Origin: Austropuccinia psidii
Lineage: Eukaryota > Basidiomycota > Pucciniomycetes > Pucciniales > Sphaerophragmiaceae
Direction of reading: 5' to 3'
DNA: 64,000 bases
NCBI GenBank assembly: GCA_023105745.1
Contig: JALGQZ010000005.1
Location: 65,923,019 to 65,987,018 of the forward strand
The position numbers and the translations under genes are program-made. Under the pieces are notes generated by a model that was given only the letters and a program-made list of their open reading frames with translations, made no database searches and was not told the DNA's origin. This document shows positions 10,501-22,065 of this stretch, piece after piece. Numbering within the stretch: position 1 is the stretch's first letter; each line of letters begins with the position of its first letter.

Positions 10501-11116
10501 GTTACCCCAAGACTCCTTGAGGAAAGACTTAATTGAAATACATCCCACAGCTGCTAGCTTCAAAGGAATGCTAGACAAAGCTAGAAAGCATGCAGTAAGA
10601 TGCATGGAGGACTCTTTTGCATATGCTAAAGACAAATGGGATAAATCTCATGCAACTCCAGATTTCAAAGTGGGGGACCTAGTTCTTGTATCCACCACTA
10701 ACTTCAATAAAATCAAAGGATGTAAAAAGTTGAAAGACTCCTTTGCAGGACCTTTTGTGATTAAGGCCCTCCATGGAGAAAATGCTGTTGAAGTAGAGTT
10801 ATCTGAAGAACTTAGCAATAAGCACCCTACATTTCCAGTGAGCTTGATAAAACCATATAAATCTAGTGATGCTGAGAAATTTCCCTTGAGGAATAAGGTT
10901 CCCCAAGTTATACCTCCTATTGAGACATCTGGTACTGAGAAAATAACCAAAGTTCTTAAAGAAAGGAAATTAAGAACCAAGAAAGTAAGGGAATACCTTG
11001 TTAGGTACAGTGACCCAACTTGTGAAGATGAATGGTTAGAAGAAAAAGATATACCAGAAGCTACCAAACTCCTGAGGAGATTCAGACACACTAGAAACAC
11101 CAATATTACAAAGTAA
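7517..11116 (+). CDS. pol: R1 Pol: protease, RT, RNase H, integrase, chromodomain-like tail
   Basis: This 1,199-residue uninterrupted ORF has the Ty3/Gypsy domain order. Protease: the active-site motif is Asp-Pro-Gly-Ala (33-36), where R2 and R3 have DSGA and R4 has DTG. RT: catalytic Asp318 in M-D-A-L-K-G-F and YIDD at 381-384. RNase H: Asp530, Glu575, Asp600 and Asp645. Integrase: zinc-binding His764, His771, Cys801 and Cys804; catalytic Asp834, Asp896 and Glu932, the last two separated by 35 residues as in active enzymes. GPF motif at 1078-1080. The C-terminus (about 1145-1190, YLVRY...DEWLEE) resembles a chromodomain, which in chromoviruses guides integration to chromatin. The start is the ATG after the gag stop; the frame is open from 7496, so the true product is probably a cleaved Gag-Pol. 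Confidence 0.95.
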   Translation: MKTKPNRGKGYTAGNSCITEVVIDNKPTKLLLDPGAFCSCVGKSFLKTCVPNFEDQLLPIDGIKFNSASNPMKALGIFETNIIFPHINGNLRITVEFVVMENCSSTHFILGNDYLIMYGIDLHNNKDRYFTIGDNKRQKFAFLPFKRQITVNKVSPVNLELEKFKSEQLNEAEISLHLTDKQENEISSLLYDHKGAFATDKEPLGAIIGHEVDIILNIERPYPPLLRRPAYPESPKSREALEIHIKELLDLGVIRKVGHNEEVEITTPVIVAWHNGKSRMVGDFRALNTYTVPDRYPIPKIQIALTQISQAVYITTMDALKGFHQNVVTPRARKYFRIIVHCGVYEYLRMPFGIKNAPSHFQRMMNEIFPEELSEGWLIIYIDDIIICSKTWEEHIYGLSKVLTKIQSVNIKISLKKCHFGFKELKALGHVVSGLSLGIDKNKVAAVLLKPMPQNKKEIQSFLGFAGYYRQHIKDFASIARPLYKLCDKDTVFEMTVDRVKAFESLREALTTAPLLLMPDFKLPFKLYIDASGDGLGAALHQVQIINDKPVEGPICFISRQIKPTEARYGASQMECLFLVWALEKLNYFLEGCVFEVITDCTAVKSLLNMKTPNRHMLRWQIAIQEYRGNMTIVHKDGNIHKNADGLSRWPLPNNIDNPAYVPEEASPQIPIEGISATDLNTTFFEEVRNSYTQDKNCSILCQLLNKDCKDNSLIHALDEVWRNSYNEGRFHLLDGIIYHRTKHTCVMTVVDRSLINLVLKECHDSPFSGHLSEDRTREKVKTCIWWPMWQKDVAEYCKTCDRCQKANKSTGKRLGNMMKIQEPNRPWEIVHMDWVTGLPPGGDRSYNACLVIVDRFSKTPIFLPCHKDDTAMDTALLIWNRVVSWTGIFTNIISDRDPKFTSALWTNLHQLFGTKLSFSTAYHPKTDGLAERMIQTLEDMVRRFCAYGLEFKDCDGFTHDWCTLLPALELAYKTSIHASTNQTPAILEKGWNPKLPQDSLRKDLIEIHPTAASFKGMLDKARKHAVRCMEDSFAYAKDKWDKSHATPDFKVGDLVLVSTTNFNKIKGCKKLKDSFAGPFVIKALHGENAVEVELSEELSNKHPTFPVSLIKPYKSSDAEKFPLRNKVPQVIPPIETSGTEKITKVLKERKLRTKKVREYLVRYSDPTCEDEWLEEKDIPEATKLLRRFRHTRNTNITK

Positions 11117-11129
11117 TATTCTTTTTTTT

Positions 11130-11141
11130 AGGGGGAGGGAA
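11130..11141 (+). other. Polypurine tract of R1
   Basis: AGGGGGAGGGAA, preceded by a run of T, directly abuts the 3' LTR at 11142. This is the expected primer site for plus-strand DNA synthesis. Confidence 0.9.
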
Positions 11142-12940
11142 TGTGAGCCTTAGAGGTAATTTCATATACCCAAAAGACCACAAATATAAAAAATAACATA
11201 TGAATATGAATAAAATAAATTTATTTATATTATTAAAAATAAAAAATTAATTATAATTTAAAAATAAAAATACATTAAATTTTGTAAACATAAAATTACA
11301 TTTATACTTGAAAAAATTAAGTAAAAATGAAATTTTAACAAAATTGTGAAAAAATAAATAAATTTGGAAAAAAGTTAAATAAAATTTATTATAACTTTTT
11401 ATCCAATAAATAAACATATAAAATTTATTTCACCAATGGATTCCTCATAAAAAATCAGGTGGGGTCACCTCTGAGTGAAATTCTTGTAACTCAACTCTAA
11501 ATAAGCTTAAATTAAGTTTTTAGTATTTTCAATACAAAAGTTGAAAATCCTCAAAACCTTAATTTAATTCACACCACATGTGGTGTTAACCATCAATTTT
11601 TGTGTTAAAATTGAGGTGTTGTGTTTAGTTTAGAAGTTATGAGGAATTGAAGTATTTTCAATTGAATTCAATTGAAATGTCAAAATGTGCGCGTGTATTA
11701 CATAAGTGAACTTTGATTTACATATGAGGTGTCAATTATTACTGTATTGTACTGTACAATTGAATTGAATTACATATGTAAATTATAAGTATAATACATG
11801 ATGAGGAATTAAAGGAAAAATAAATTGGAAAGATTAAATTTGGGGGGGGAAAGGAACTCCAGCTCTAAGGGGGAGCTAGACCCCCAAGATCCTTGCTGAC
11901 AGGCGTGGGATGTCAAAATTCACGCAAAAGTTCATCACTTTTGGCCTGGAATTGAGTTACAGGGTCTGGGGACTCAATTGATGAGGGGGTTTTGATACCA
12001 ACTGGGGTAGTTTTAGCTGTTGCCAAGAGGGTAAAACTACCCTTAAGATAAAACCATCATAGTAAAAACAGTTTTAACTGGTTTCTACGTCTCTGAAACA
12101 CATTCTGACGTGTTTTGAGGGCTCTAGGCCTGGTATTGCTATAGTAATGGCTGATTTAAGGGTCTAAAATGGCTAAAAATGGCTAAAAATGGCTTAAACC
12201 AGCCCTTTTTGGTCTAAACCAGGGTTCAATGATGCCATAATTGGCTTTTCTGTTGTCAGACTGTTTTTCACGACTGACAAGAGTAAATTTTACTTTTGGA
12301 GTAAGAGAATTGATGGCTATAAAAGAATGTCTTCTTTGCCCCACTTTTCTCTTCATGTTAGAATCTTTTCCTTTTATTAATTAGTTTAAACACTGTTAAA
12401 CCAATCAATCAAAGATTCCAACCACCATTTTTAAATAATTTTAATCCATTTAACCACGTGAAAAAATTATTATAATCATTGTTTGTAACTCTTATAATCA
12501 TTTTTACCCCTGAACCACCCCAAAAGTGAATTAAAGCATCTTTCATCACTGTAAACTTTGTCACTTTGTTTCCAAATTCACTCTGGTCACTTTTGGGCGT
12601 GTTTTCTCTTTAATATTCTTTTTAAATACTTTGTTCTTTAATTAATTGCTTGCAGTTCTTTGCTCAATTAATTCCAATTGAAATTGCTCTTGAAGAAATT
12701 TCTTTTGTAGCCTTAAAATATCTCTTGTAGAGTATTTTTTGGATAAATCTTTATTGTTGGTAAAACAATAAATTTTTATATTATTGTTTTATACTAATAA
12801 AGCTATAAACAATAAAATTGGCGTGTTTTCTCTTAAAAATAATATTTCATACTATTTTTAACTGAATTTTACCTTATACAAATTTTGAGGACAGGAAAAG
12901 TACTTGATTTTTAATCAAAGTTTCATAACCACACCTTACA
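11142..12940 (+). repeat. 3' LTR of R1
   Basis: It is 1,799 bp, the same length as the 5' LTR, with about eight substitutions and no gaps by eye. It ends CACACCTTACA and is followed by the target duplication ATCTC. It repeats the two palindromes (11571-11586, 11656-11677) and the TATA box (12318-12325). Confidence 0.97.
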
Positions 12941-14740
12941 ATCTCCAACTCTAATTTCTATTTTTGTTGAATTATGAGGCTCAAACTTTAACTTAAAAAT
13001 TAAACTTTATTATTTTAAATATTGATGATGTAATAAAATCATCATATGAAATCATTTGATTTTGTAAATATAATAATTATTTCAATTTATTTTGATGATG
13101 TCATGAAATCTTTCTATGAGATCATTTTAATCCTTGTATTTAACATATTTAAGAGGATCATTCTTACCTTTGAATGATACCTCAGAGCTCAATTATATAT
13201 TTTTTTTAAAGTTTAAATTAAATCATTCATTACTTAAAAGATATAAGATCTCTCAAACTTTTATATTGTAATTTATATTACTTAAAATTATAAATTATCC
13301 TTAATATTATTAGTGAAGCTCATTCCACGAATAATACTACAATTTAACCATAGTGACGTCTCTGTTATCTTATCTTAACATAATTCCACTTTTAATTGAT
13401 TTATTAAATTTCTTTTATATAAACTGGAAGTCACAAAAGAGACCCCAGCTTACATCTACAAAGAATCTCTCATGATTAATAATGGATATGAAGGGTGTGC
13501 TCAGGTCAAAAATGAAAAACCATGCTTAAAAATAAGATTCTTGACTTACAGTAACTTATTTTAATTTCAATTTAAAGTTACCAGTGTTATTCTTAACTCC
13601 AAGTAGCTTTAATCCTCATTTGGGTTGCTTATTTTAAGTTTTAATATAAAATAAATTAGTTTATATTAAATACTATCACATGAAGAACTTAAAAATAGAG
13701 TTTCAAGCAAAAATCTCTTAAACTCAATTTTTAAGGAAATCTTAGTTTTCTGTAAATAGAATTAAAAGAGTAAATTTCCAAGCTAATTACCAATAGTACT
13801 TGAAACTTAATGTATACACAGATAACATTCAATTGTAAGCTGTGTGAAATCATTAGGGAGATCCATTAAGAATTGGATTTTGAATGAATTTTTGAAGTTA
13901 TTACTATTTTTCCAGGTAAAATACAATACACACTAAACCTTAACTTTTGATAAGTTTTTTATGCGTGTAACTTCAAATTTTTAAGCTTAATTAAGCTTCA
14001 ACAGTTCTTAAACCCTTAGTTTTAAGCTTGAATATTGGGATACACTCTTTGGCAGCTTGAAATTCCTGTCCAAGTTGGTATAAAACCAGTTTAAACCTTA
14101 AGGTTGGATGAAAGTCTAATCTTAAAGCTTAAATAAGGTTAAAAATCCTCCAGTACAGGTAGACAACCTTAATTGAATCCTTTCAGATCCAAAAATCTGG
14201 GTACCCCACCTCTGTTTGATCCTTTTCCTTTGTCCCACCTTTTTGCATGGATTTTGCCCTTTTATTTATATAAAGCCATACTATGGCCTTAAACCCTTTT
14301 AAATTGAGCGCACACAGGATTTATATCCTGTATGGAAAATCCTTAGCCAATTAAGTAAATATACACAACACCTCAATTTTAACTACAATTTTGGCATGTT
14401 TGCATAACCTCATGCAACTTCAAATTTAAGCTTATATTTAACAATTTAAAAAAAAAATTAAACAAAGCTGAAATTTTACTGTGAGATTCTTAAATCTTCT
14501 CATAAAATAAGAAATAATCATTTTTGGGTATAACACCTTATGGGTGTAACCTTGGTTATTTTGGGTGTAGAATCTAAAAATGACATAATAACTGTAACTT
14601 TGTTTCTCCAAAAAAAGCTGAAGTTATTTTTTTATTTTTTATTTTAAATCCAATTTAAAACTCTGTTCAAGACTAAATAAACAGAATATAAAGTTTTCTG
14701 TGGCCTTATGGGTATGTCATACATACCTCACAGGCTCACA

Positions 14741-16014
14741 GAAATAGTGATGGTGAGTGCTTCTGAAAGCCCTGGTTGCAGTCTTACCAGTTGGATTGCT
14801 ATAAGAAGAAATAAAATACTTTAATTTTAAGTATAACTGACTTGTTTTCTAAGAGTATAGCTTTTTTTGAAAGTTGTACTATGTAGGAATTTAAGAACAG
14901 GATGGGGATTCCTTTTCTGGCAGAGAAAAGGCCTCCTTTTATCCTTTAAAGGGTTGGCATGGCCATCTACACCATCCACATAGAGGAAGTGAAGATTTTT
15001 CACTTAGGATTACTGAATTTGGGTTTTCACAAGGCCTGTATACTTTGTATTGGGTTCAGATGTGGTTTTGAAACCACATCTGGGTAGCTTTCCCCAATAC
15101 AGGGTGAAAGTTTGATCTCGGGACAACAGAGCCCTCTTCTGACATGAATGACACATAGAATGCTGTACAAAACCTGTATGGGACCCCAGTATTGAGGTAT
15201 AAACATGCTTCTTTGTCTGTTCGACACCTCATAATCATAGTTATGGGATAGTATCCCACAGAAAAGGTGCATTGTCCCAATTGTGGGATTTTAACCTTAA
15301 AACTGCTATACCTCTTTCAGTGTTTGAGAAATTGGGCTCAAATTTGGCTTATTGTGTATTCCTGGATGAGATCTACACAATGGTACCTCATTTGGTATGG
15401 TTAAAATTAAATATAGCAAGGTTATGCCATGTAAAATGTTTGTTATTCAGATATATGATTTTTTCAATATCTGTATGGAGCTTGTTTTATCTATTACTTT
15501 TGTTTTAGATGAGATATGAAGAAATGGATGGCACCATCAGATAGCCCTGATTGTGCTCTTTCCCAGAGGATTCCACTTTAAGTATCCACACTGAAACTGT
15601 AGAAGTTAGATGAGAGGTGAATATTTTATCCACCCTTATTTGACCTTATTTTGGTTATAACTTCTGTAGTTTTTTTGCTAGCTCAATTTAGCTAGTATTA
15701 TTTGATAGCCCTCATTAAGAGCTTCAACTTAAATACCCATTTGATGGGGCTCAACCTTTTCCTATAGATTTTAGATGAGAGGTGAAAATTAAGGTTTATG
15801 CTCAGCACTTGCTTTGAGCTTGAATAATTTGGTTATTATTTGTCCTATGATTATGAGACTTGTATATTTGGAAACAGGTGAGTTTCCTCTTCCTTTTGAT
15901 AAGTTCTGAGCTGGTTGGGCTCAGCTCCATGCTTTGGTGGTATCTTAGCTTTACCATTGGTTTATGGTATTTGGCTGTCATGCTTGTGCTATGTTTTTGA
16001 GTCACAGGCTAACA
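14741..16014 (-). repeat. R2 3' LTR, main part
   Basis: It matches 22967-24259 along its length. Shared landmarks include a 'cctcataatcatagttatggga' block, a 'gatggggctcaaccttttcct' block and the terminus GAGTCACAGGCT. In the element's sense it begins TGTTAGCCTGTGACTC, next to the polypurine tract. Short ORFs inside it are present by chance: the two LTR copies do not conserve their frames. Confidence 0.8.
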
Positions 16015-16017
16015 TAA

Positions 16018-16026
16018 CCTCCCTCT
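16018..16026 (-). other. Polypurine tract of R2
   Basis: Read on the minus strand it is AGAGGGAGG, preceded by a T run and followed by TTA and the LTR start. It corresponds to AGGGGGAGGGAA in R1. Confidence 0.65.
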
Positions 16027-16080
16027 AAAAAAGGCTCATAATCGATGAGACCTTTCAGTCCCCCTAGAGGCCTTTAATCT

Positions 16081-17739
16081 CCCTATATGAAGGTTCCCAT
16101 CTAGTATGGCATCTTCTGCCAACCAATGTCTTTGTTTGCTGTCTGGCTTTTAAATCTGACCAAATATTGTCTTTGGTCTTTACCATTCAGTCTAATATTC
16201 CTGGAATTGATGATTATCTTCACAGGGCCAGGGGAGTCTTCTATTTCCACTATGTATGGTTGTTCCAAAGTCTTCTTCCTTCAGGGGAACTTGTCCTCTC
16301 CTGTCTGGAAGTATGGCTTGACTAGACTCACTGGGAATACTGGGTGTTTCCTAAAAAATTCCTCTGTGAGTCTAAACTCCACTACACTTTTCCCTATCAG
16401 TTTAATGATATTGAAGGGTCCCACAAATGAGTATCTCATTTTCTTTGGTCCCTTGAGATTATTGAAGTTGAGTGTAGACAATAACACCTGGTCCCCTTCT
16501 TTGAAGTCTGGTTCCACATGTATCTTGTCATACCTCTGCTTGTTGTATTCTTTAGCTTCAGCTATACACTTAGAAGCTGTGTCACAAGCTCTCTTTGACA
16601 TTTCATGGAAGTATTTGGCTATGGGGTGGATAGTCAGAAGATTTTTCTTCAAGTGATCCACAGGCAATAGGGGTTCCACCCTTTTTCTACCAGTGAGGGT
16701 GATTTTTCTGTGGTAGAGTTCTGGCTGGTGTTGTAAGCCAGTTGGACATCTGGAAGGAGTGTGACCCAGTCATGGATATACCCTTAATGGTCCTTATATT
16801 CCATAAAATATGCACAGAATCCTCTGATGATGTACTCCATTGTTTGGATCATCCTTTCACAAAAACCATCTGTCTGTGGATGGTAATCTGTAAAAAATGC
16901 AAGTCTTGTTTCAAACATGTCATAGAGGTTAGTCCAAAATTCTGATGTGGATTTCGGGGCCCTATTACTGTTATGAGTTTTGGGAATCCACATGTGGATA
17001 TGATGTTATTCCAGAATAACAAGGCTGTATCCATAGCTATTTCCTCTTTGTGACATGGTAGGCACCTGAAACTTTTACTATACCTATCAACTATGACCAG
17101 GAAAGAATTGAAGCTTTCTTTGCCTCCTGGGACTAGTCCTGTGACACAGTTGATGTTGATGGTTTTCAATGGGTGTTTGGGTTCTTCTATATGTTGAAGT
17201 AGCCCATATTTCTTCCCATTTTCTCTGCTTTCCATTTGGAATATTTCACAAGCATTGATATATTCACTCAACCCTTGTTTCCATTTGGGCCACCAAGCTG
17301 TACTTTCTACCCTCTCTCTGGTCCTGTCTTCACTCATGTGTCCCATATAGGGGAAGTCATGACATTCTTGCAGGATCAGGGATATTTGGTCCCTGTATAT
17401 CACTTTGAGGGCACTTGTATGCTTCTCTCTGTCATAGAGTAATCCATCTATAAGGAAAAACTTGTTATTCTTATAGTTCCTCAGTTGGCGTTCCTCTATC
17501 TGGGATTCCAGCTCTGGGCTCCTGTATTTCTGTTGAAGGAGTTGTGACAATATGCCACACTGTTTGTGTTTTGCATAAGTATTCATCACTGCACTGAAGA
17601 TATCATTATGTAGTTCTGAGGAGCGTATCCCCAATAATGAATTTTCTGTTTGCTTTAATTCAGCTTCTTTACCATCTGGGGTACCACTTTCTGGTTCCCA
17701 TTCAGAAAATCTGAAGTTTTTCCTCCTGTCTATTTCCAT
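16081..17739 (-). pseudogene. R2 integrase remnant with chromodomain-like tail
   Basis: The first block (17739-16849) carries an RNase H-integrase linker and the zinc-binding region (E-C-H-D...G-H-M-S-E-D-R-T...). The second half of that motif is changed: the expected C-D-R-C reads C-E-I-F. The first catalytic block M-D-W-V-T-G reads I-N-C-V-T-G, and the second, expected S-D-R-D-P-K-F, reads V-I-G-P-R-N-P. The segments 16993-16784 and 16679-16281 continue the homology in other frames; the latter has the G-P-F motif and the K-H-P-x-F-P-V-S-L-x-K-P-Y block. Downstream (about 16190-16085) a Q-Y-L-V-R-F stretch resembles the chromodomain-like end of R1. Catalytic residues are lost, so it cannot act. 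Confidence 0.85.
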
Positions 17740-17948
17740 AAAATGGATAGGAATCTTGGCTTCTATTTCAGGGTAATAAGCTGGGCTGCTCTTAAAATTA
17801 TCCAGTGGCCATCTACTGAAATCATCTGCATTGGTGTGGTTTTTCCTTCTTTTTATATGATGGTCATATTAGCTCTATACCCTTGGATGGATATTTGCCA
17901 CCTCAACATGTGTCTATTAGTAGTCTTCATGTTAAGTAAAGACTTGAG

Positions 17949-19108
17949 TTATGTGAATTCTTTGTAGACTTCAAAGACCGCGCCCTCCGGATAATAATGG
18001 AGTTTCTCTAGGGCCCATACTAGGAATAAGCATTCAGTCTGGGTTTCTCCATACCTAGCTTCTGAATCTTTAAGTTTCCTAGAGATATAACACATTACCC
18101 TTTCCCTTGGTTCACCATCCACAATTTGTCTTTGGTGCAGGGAAGCTCCCAATCCTTGACTACAAGCTTCATCTATGTACAACTTTAATGGTAATTTAAG
18201 GTAAGGGAGTATCAGAACAGGTGCAGTGGTGAGTTCATTTTTGATCCTCTCATATGCATCCCTTCTTTCCTTGGTAATTTCAAAAACTACATCTTTTGAA
18301 CATAGCTTGTATAAACTACTAGTTATGTGGGGAAAGTTTTTGATGTGGTATCTGTAGTAGCTAGCAAACCCAAGGAAAGATTGCATCTCTTTGATGTTCT
18401 TTGGTACTGGCTTTTGCAGTACTTCTGCTACTTTATTCTGGTCTATGGCCAGACTAAGGCCTGAGACTTTATGTCCTAGTGCCAATAGTCCTTGTTGGCC
18501 AAACTTGCACTGCTTAAGTGAAATTTTCAGATTGATGGGTGTGCATTTAATAAGGAATCTGTCTATGTACTGCACATGGTCTTCCCATGTCTCTGAGTAT
18601 ATAATGATATCATCAATATATACTACCATCCAGCCTTTCAATATTTCCTCTTCAAGTATTCTGTCCATCATCCTTTGGAAGTGGGCTGATGCATTTTTGA
18701 TGCCAAATGGCATCCTGGTATACTCATATATACCCATATGGCATATAATTCTAAGTAGTTTCATGGATTTTGGCTTAACTCCATTATGATGAAAGCCTTT
18801 CATATAGTTCATCTTGGTTAAATATTTGGCTTTTTCCAGCTTGTCCAGGGCATGAGTTTTCCTTGGTATGGGGTACCTATCAGCTTTTGTGTAGTTATTC
18901 AGGGCTCTGAAATCCCCACACAACCAGAATTGCCATCATGCCAGGTGATAAGGACAGGAGTGGTGATTTCCACTATTTCATTGTGTCCTATCTTCCTGAT
19001 GACATACAGGTCTAGGAGTTCATTGATGTGTTTCTCAATTTCCTTCCTAGTTTCCAAGCTTTCTGGGTATGGAGGTCTTCTCAGCATGGGTGGATAAGGT
19101 CTCTCCAC
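17949..19108 (-). pseudogene. R2 reverse transcriptase and RNase H remnant
   Basis: The segment 19108-18899 gives the RT N-terminal block (R-P-Y-P-P-M-L-R-R-P-P-Y-P-E), then a frameshift. Segment 18923-17949 continues with D-F-R-A-L-N-N-Y, Y-I-D-D at its residues 102-105, and the RNase H start L-Y-I-D-E-A. The motif A aspartate is replaced: M-D-A-x-K-G in the relatives is M-N-Y-M-K-G here. The RNase H region breaks off after F-E-V, and 17740-17948 keeps its end only in broken frames. Confidence 0.88.
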
Positions 19109-19146
19109 ATCTAGATTTAACTCTATATCATGGCCTCTGATTTTGA

Positions 19147-20035
19147 CTAAAGTTTCTTACCAAGGGCAAATTCTGGTCTATTTTTCCTCAGAGTTTTCAG
19201 TAAACTAAGTTTATGCTTACTGGTGAGGTTGGTGCTGAATTGGCCCTCTCTGAATTCATTCAGCAATTCTTCTAGGGGTTCATGGGTGAACATTTGGTAT
19301 ATATCAAGTGAAAATCTCTTTTCCTTGTTTTTAGCTATGGTAAGATGCCTGCTTTCACTATTATAAATATCAATACCATACATCCTATGGTAGTATGTTC
19401 TGAGTAAAAATCCTTGGATGTGGGCATCTTCAAGCACAACAAACTGTGGGTTGAGTTTGCTGTTACCTTTCCTATGGGGTATAATTATCTCTTTGATAAT
19501 TTTCCCAATGGATGTTATCTTACCTGATGCACTTTTAAATTTTTTTGCCTTGGTTGTAAAGAGCTTCTTCCCCCAATTTGGGAAGTGGTTTTCTAGATAA
19601 TATTTGGCCACTATTGAGCAGTGTGCCCCACTGTCAATGATAAATGGGTTTTGAGCATTGTCAATACAAAAAGTCATCTTTTTGGCTGTCCCATTTATAT
19701 ATGCCATACCTTTAGTTGGTGTAACTAGGAATTTTTTTGCATCTTGTGTGTGTTTGGATAAGTTTCCATTTTCAGTGTCCTGTGGAATTCCTGCTTCTAA
19801 CTGTATGACCTGAACTTCTATTTGTGTTTCCTCTTCGTACTCCATTAGAAATTCTTCACTTGGGTCTTGGTCTTCATCAGATTGTTCTCTGATTGGATCA
19901 CCCATATATTCAGATTCAGAATCCGCTGTTGGGAAATCCTCCTCTGGGACTTGTTCAATGGAATAGAATTTTTTCTTTGCCTTTGCACAGTTATTGGCAT
20001 AGTGGTCTGTTGACCCACAATTTTGACAAGAGCTT
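19147..20035 (-). pseudogene. R2 nucleocapsid zinc knuckle and protease remnant
   Basis: On the minus strand a perfect CCHC knuckle (C-Q-N-C-G-S-T-D-H-Y-A-N-N-C) lies at 20028-19987, in the same open frame as the protease that follows. The first ATG in this frame is at 19905. An acidic spacer precedes the aspartic protease, whose active site is canonical Asp-Ser-Gly-Ala (residues 91-94 counted from 19905). That contrasts with Asp-Pro-Gly in R1. The frame ends near 19147 before the RT. This shows gag and protease were joined in one frame in this lineage. Confidence 0.85.
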
Positions 20036-20419
20036 TATACTTGGTCACTTCTGCCACTCTTTCTTTGGGTTTATCTTTGAAATCAACCCTGAAAGGTTGT
20101 TTCTCTTTGAAACTACTGCTTTTATATTGGGAATATTTCCCTATGTTTGTTCTTTTCCTTACATCTTGTAAGGTGTTTACAAGATCATGTAGAGTTCAAC
20201 TTTGGTTGAATCTGCATTTTATTGCATTATCTAGCTCTCCTGGAGTTTGTTCCAGGAGCTTATGATTCCTCATATGAATATTAATTTGAGGATCAATGGC
20301 TTTAAGTCTTTTAGACTTTCTAAGACACCACCAATATGGATATTTTTTGGCAGAGCACTTGTCATTTTAAAATGACATTGTATTTTTCCATATCCAAGTA
20401 CCATTACTGTACTTTTAGA

Positions 20420-20800
20420 TTATCTGACTCTTCCACCATGGATTTCTTTCATTTCTGTGTACCAGATACTAGCATGTCCTTTGAATGCTGTATTAAATCT
20501 CGCAGTAATCAAGTAATCTGTTATGCTTGGTACATCAATGAAGAGTCCATCAATATAATCAATGAGTTCCATATGATCATATTCTCCTGTTCCAGGGAAT
20601 TCGGGCCAGTTTGAGGCCTCTGAAAGCTGTTTTAATGCTTCCCTCTCAGGATAAGACAAGTTATCTCTATCTTGGTATTGAGATGAAGACCTTGCCTTAT
20701 TCTCTAAAAAGGAATCTGGTTTTAAGTCTTCTTTGTGGTATGTATTATCCAAAACATGGCCTTGTGGTTGGAGCTTAATGTTTTGATGGACATTAAGCAA
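20420..20800 (-). pseudogene. R2 Gag capsid remnant
   Basis: It encodes N-W-P-E-F-P-G-T-G-E-Y-D-H-M-E-L-I-D-Y-I-D-G followed by a stretch ending W-Y-T-E-M, aligning with the capsid core of R1 (W-P-H-F-S-G-E-G-E-Y-D-H-M-E-F) and R3. It stops at 20420. The rest of the capsid and the linker to the knuckle (20419-20036) is recognisable only in broken frames. Confidence 0.8.
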
Positions 20801-20854
20801 TTTTTTTAAGTCTTGATACAGACAATCCTTGTCCCTTTTTCAGTGATGTCACAT

Positions 20855-21847
20855 TTAAAGGACTTGATTGAGTCTTTTTTTGGTTTCTTCAGAGGCTTTG
20901 CTCAATTGAGAATGGCCTTCTTGAAGAGTTTTGACAATTTTATCCATTGAGGCTGTTAATTTTTCCATCCTAAAATGGCTTTCTTGGAGTTCTGCAAGCT
21001 GTTTTTGAGTTTTCTCTGAAAATTGGCACATTTGTAACCACAGTGCATCACTGTTTAAGTTACTTTCAGGTGTGGAAGCATTGCATTCATTCTGAGTGGG
21101 GGTAATACTTCTATTAGTAGTGCTACCAATTCTAGAAGTATTTACAACTATTTCTGGCTCTTGTGTACTTTTTTCACCAAGTCCAGCAGCTTCTGGATCA
21201 TTGGGTCTGATTCTCTCTTCCTTTGGCTGAAAGAAGTCTTGTTTTTGCCCTTGTATCCTTGTCTTCTCCTGGAAGCTAACTGGGATTGTGAATAATGGTG
21301 ACTCTTCGCCACTGATCTTCTGGTGCCTGAATGGTGTGAGGCCACAGGAGAGTTTGGTTGGTCTACTCCTTGTGTTCCTGAAGGAATCAGAGTAGGCCCT
21401 ATCTGGTTCAGCTGTTCTTCTATATCTTGGATAGTGGCTTGATTCTCCCTTATCCTGGTTTCCCTCTTCTCCAGGAGTATGAACTGCCTGGTGGTATTCT
21501 ATCCTTTGGTGATTACCATAAGGTCTTTGAAGGATATCTCTTTGAGACATATATTATGGAAACTGGCTCCAAGTTCTTCCCAGTGAAATGCTAGGTTTAA
21601 CCTCTTGTTGTCCATGGCCATTGGAGAAGATCTTTGAGGAGCTGGTGGGGCTAAATAACTTGATCCATATCCTTTCAGTACTCTGGTTTGAGGTTTCTGT
21701 TGAATTTGAAAGTGAATGGAAGAGTGGGTATCATTTCCCTCAGTGTATTGCCATCCACCACTGTGTCCAAGGTGTCCTCTTCCAGGTCTTCTGGTTCTGA
21801 ACAGGCCTTCTCTGTCCTCTGGCTAATTCCTTGGGATTCCAAGGTTC
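20855..21847 (-). pseudogene. R2 Gag N-terminal region (exon 3)
   Basis: The region starts at the acceptor of the candidate intron 2 (T-L-E-S-Q-G-I...). After a break, 21550-20855 encodes a Gln/Lys/Glu-rich protein whose last 60 residues look like a coiled coil (repeating Leu/Ile/Val with Lys, Glu and Gln). An overlapping open frame at 21345-21148 matches the position of the conserved-frame segment of R1 at 5649-5855, so R2 also shows two long open frames over this piece. No known domain is recognised. Confidence 0.6.
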
Positions 21848-22065
21848 CTGAGGTGTACATGTGACATATCAGTGTTTGCAAGAATTAAAAAAATTAATTC
21901 TCTTAGGGTATTTATCTTTGAGTGTGCCTTGTACACATTTGTTATCTACTTCTTTGGGCAATTTGCCTTTAGAGGTTACAACTGGGTTAATTATGGTAAT
22001 CTTGCCTGTACAAGTTATCAAGGTTTTTTTACCTTTTATTGATGCAGAGTTTCATGGATTTCTAC
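21848..22065 (-). other. Candidate intron 2 in the R2 gag leader
   Basis: On the minus strand the donor is AGAA/GTAGAA at 22065 and the acceptor CACCTCAG at 21848, giving 218 nt. The donor is a weak match and was chosen because it preserves the phase seen in R1, R3 and R4, so this is the weakest of the four introns. Confidence 0.3.

Larger units (their letters stand above)
2943..12940 (+). mobile_element. R1: complete young Ty3/Gypsy (chromovirus-like) retrotransposon
   Basis: R1 has two 1,799-bp LTRs, a primer-binding site, gag, pol and a polypurine tract in the order of Ty3/Gypsy elements (Gag, PR, RT, RNase H, IN). It is flanked by a perfect 5-bp duplication, ATCTC (2938-2942 and 12941-12945). 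Comparing the LTRs by eye at a constant offset of 8,199 shows eight substitutions and no indels, so the insertion is recent. The pol ORF is fully open. The defects are an in-frame TAA between gag and pol and an unclear gag N-terminal frame. It sits inside the 553-bp solo LTR. Whether it is active cannot be told from sequence alone. Confidence 0.97.
2899..13454 (+). repeat. 553-bp solo LTR (L5) split by R1 (2899-2942 and 12946-13454)
   Basis: The left piece begins TGTGAGCCTG at 2899 and the right piece ends AGCTTACA at 13454. These are the canonical termini of this group. It is flanked by a perfect 5-bp duplication, TCTAC (2894-2898 and 13455-13459), and lies inside the L3 solo LTR. With R1 and one copy of R1's target duplication removed, the length is 553 bp. 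The interior is AT-rich and without ORFs, and it does not resemble the other LTRs here beyond the ends. Confidence 0.85.
2073..14740 (-). repeat. Solo LTR of family L3 split by nested insertions (2073-2898 and 13460-14740)
   Basis: The left piece begins TGTAAGGTTTGTCTATGAAA and matches the starts of the R3 LTRs (31793 and 42525) and of the solo LTR at 59725. The right piece, from 13460, runs to CAGGCTCACA at 14740 and matches 32620-33925. Joined, they give about 2.1 kb, the same as the R3 LTRs, with no internal coding sequence, so this is a solo LTR. The flanks AAAAT (2068-2072) and GAAAT (14741-14745) are probably a 5-bp target duplication with one mismatch. The uninterrupted R2 LTR around 22960 supports this junction. 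Confidence 0.85.

Noticed and set aside
5491..11103. Several antisense ORFs of 60-247 codons opposite R1 gag and pol
   Set aside because: They mirror the AT-rich sense codons of intact genes and show no known domain.
15027..15508. ORFs around 15.0-15.5 kb and 22.9-23.5 kb
   Set aside because: They lie in the two R2 LTRs, and the frames are not conserved between the copies, so they are not genes.
16126..18789. Plus-strand ORFs of 60-176 codons in R2
   Set aside because: They are shadows of the minus-strand integrase and RT pseudogenes.
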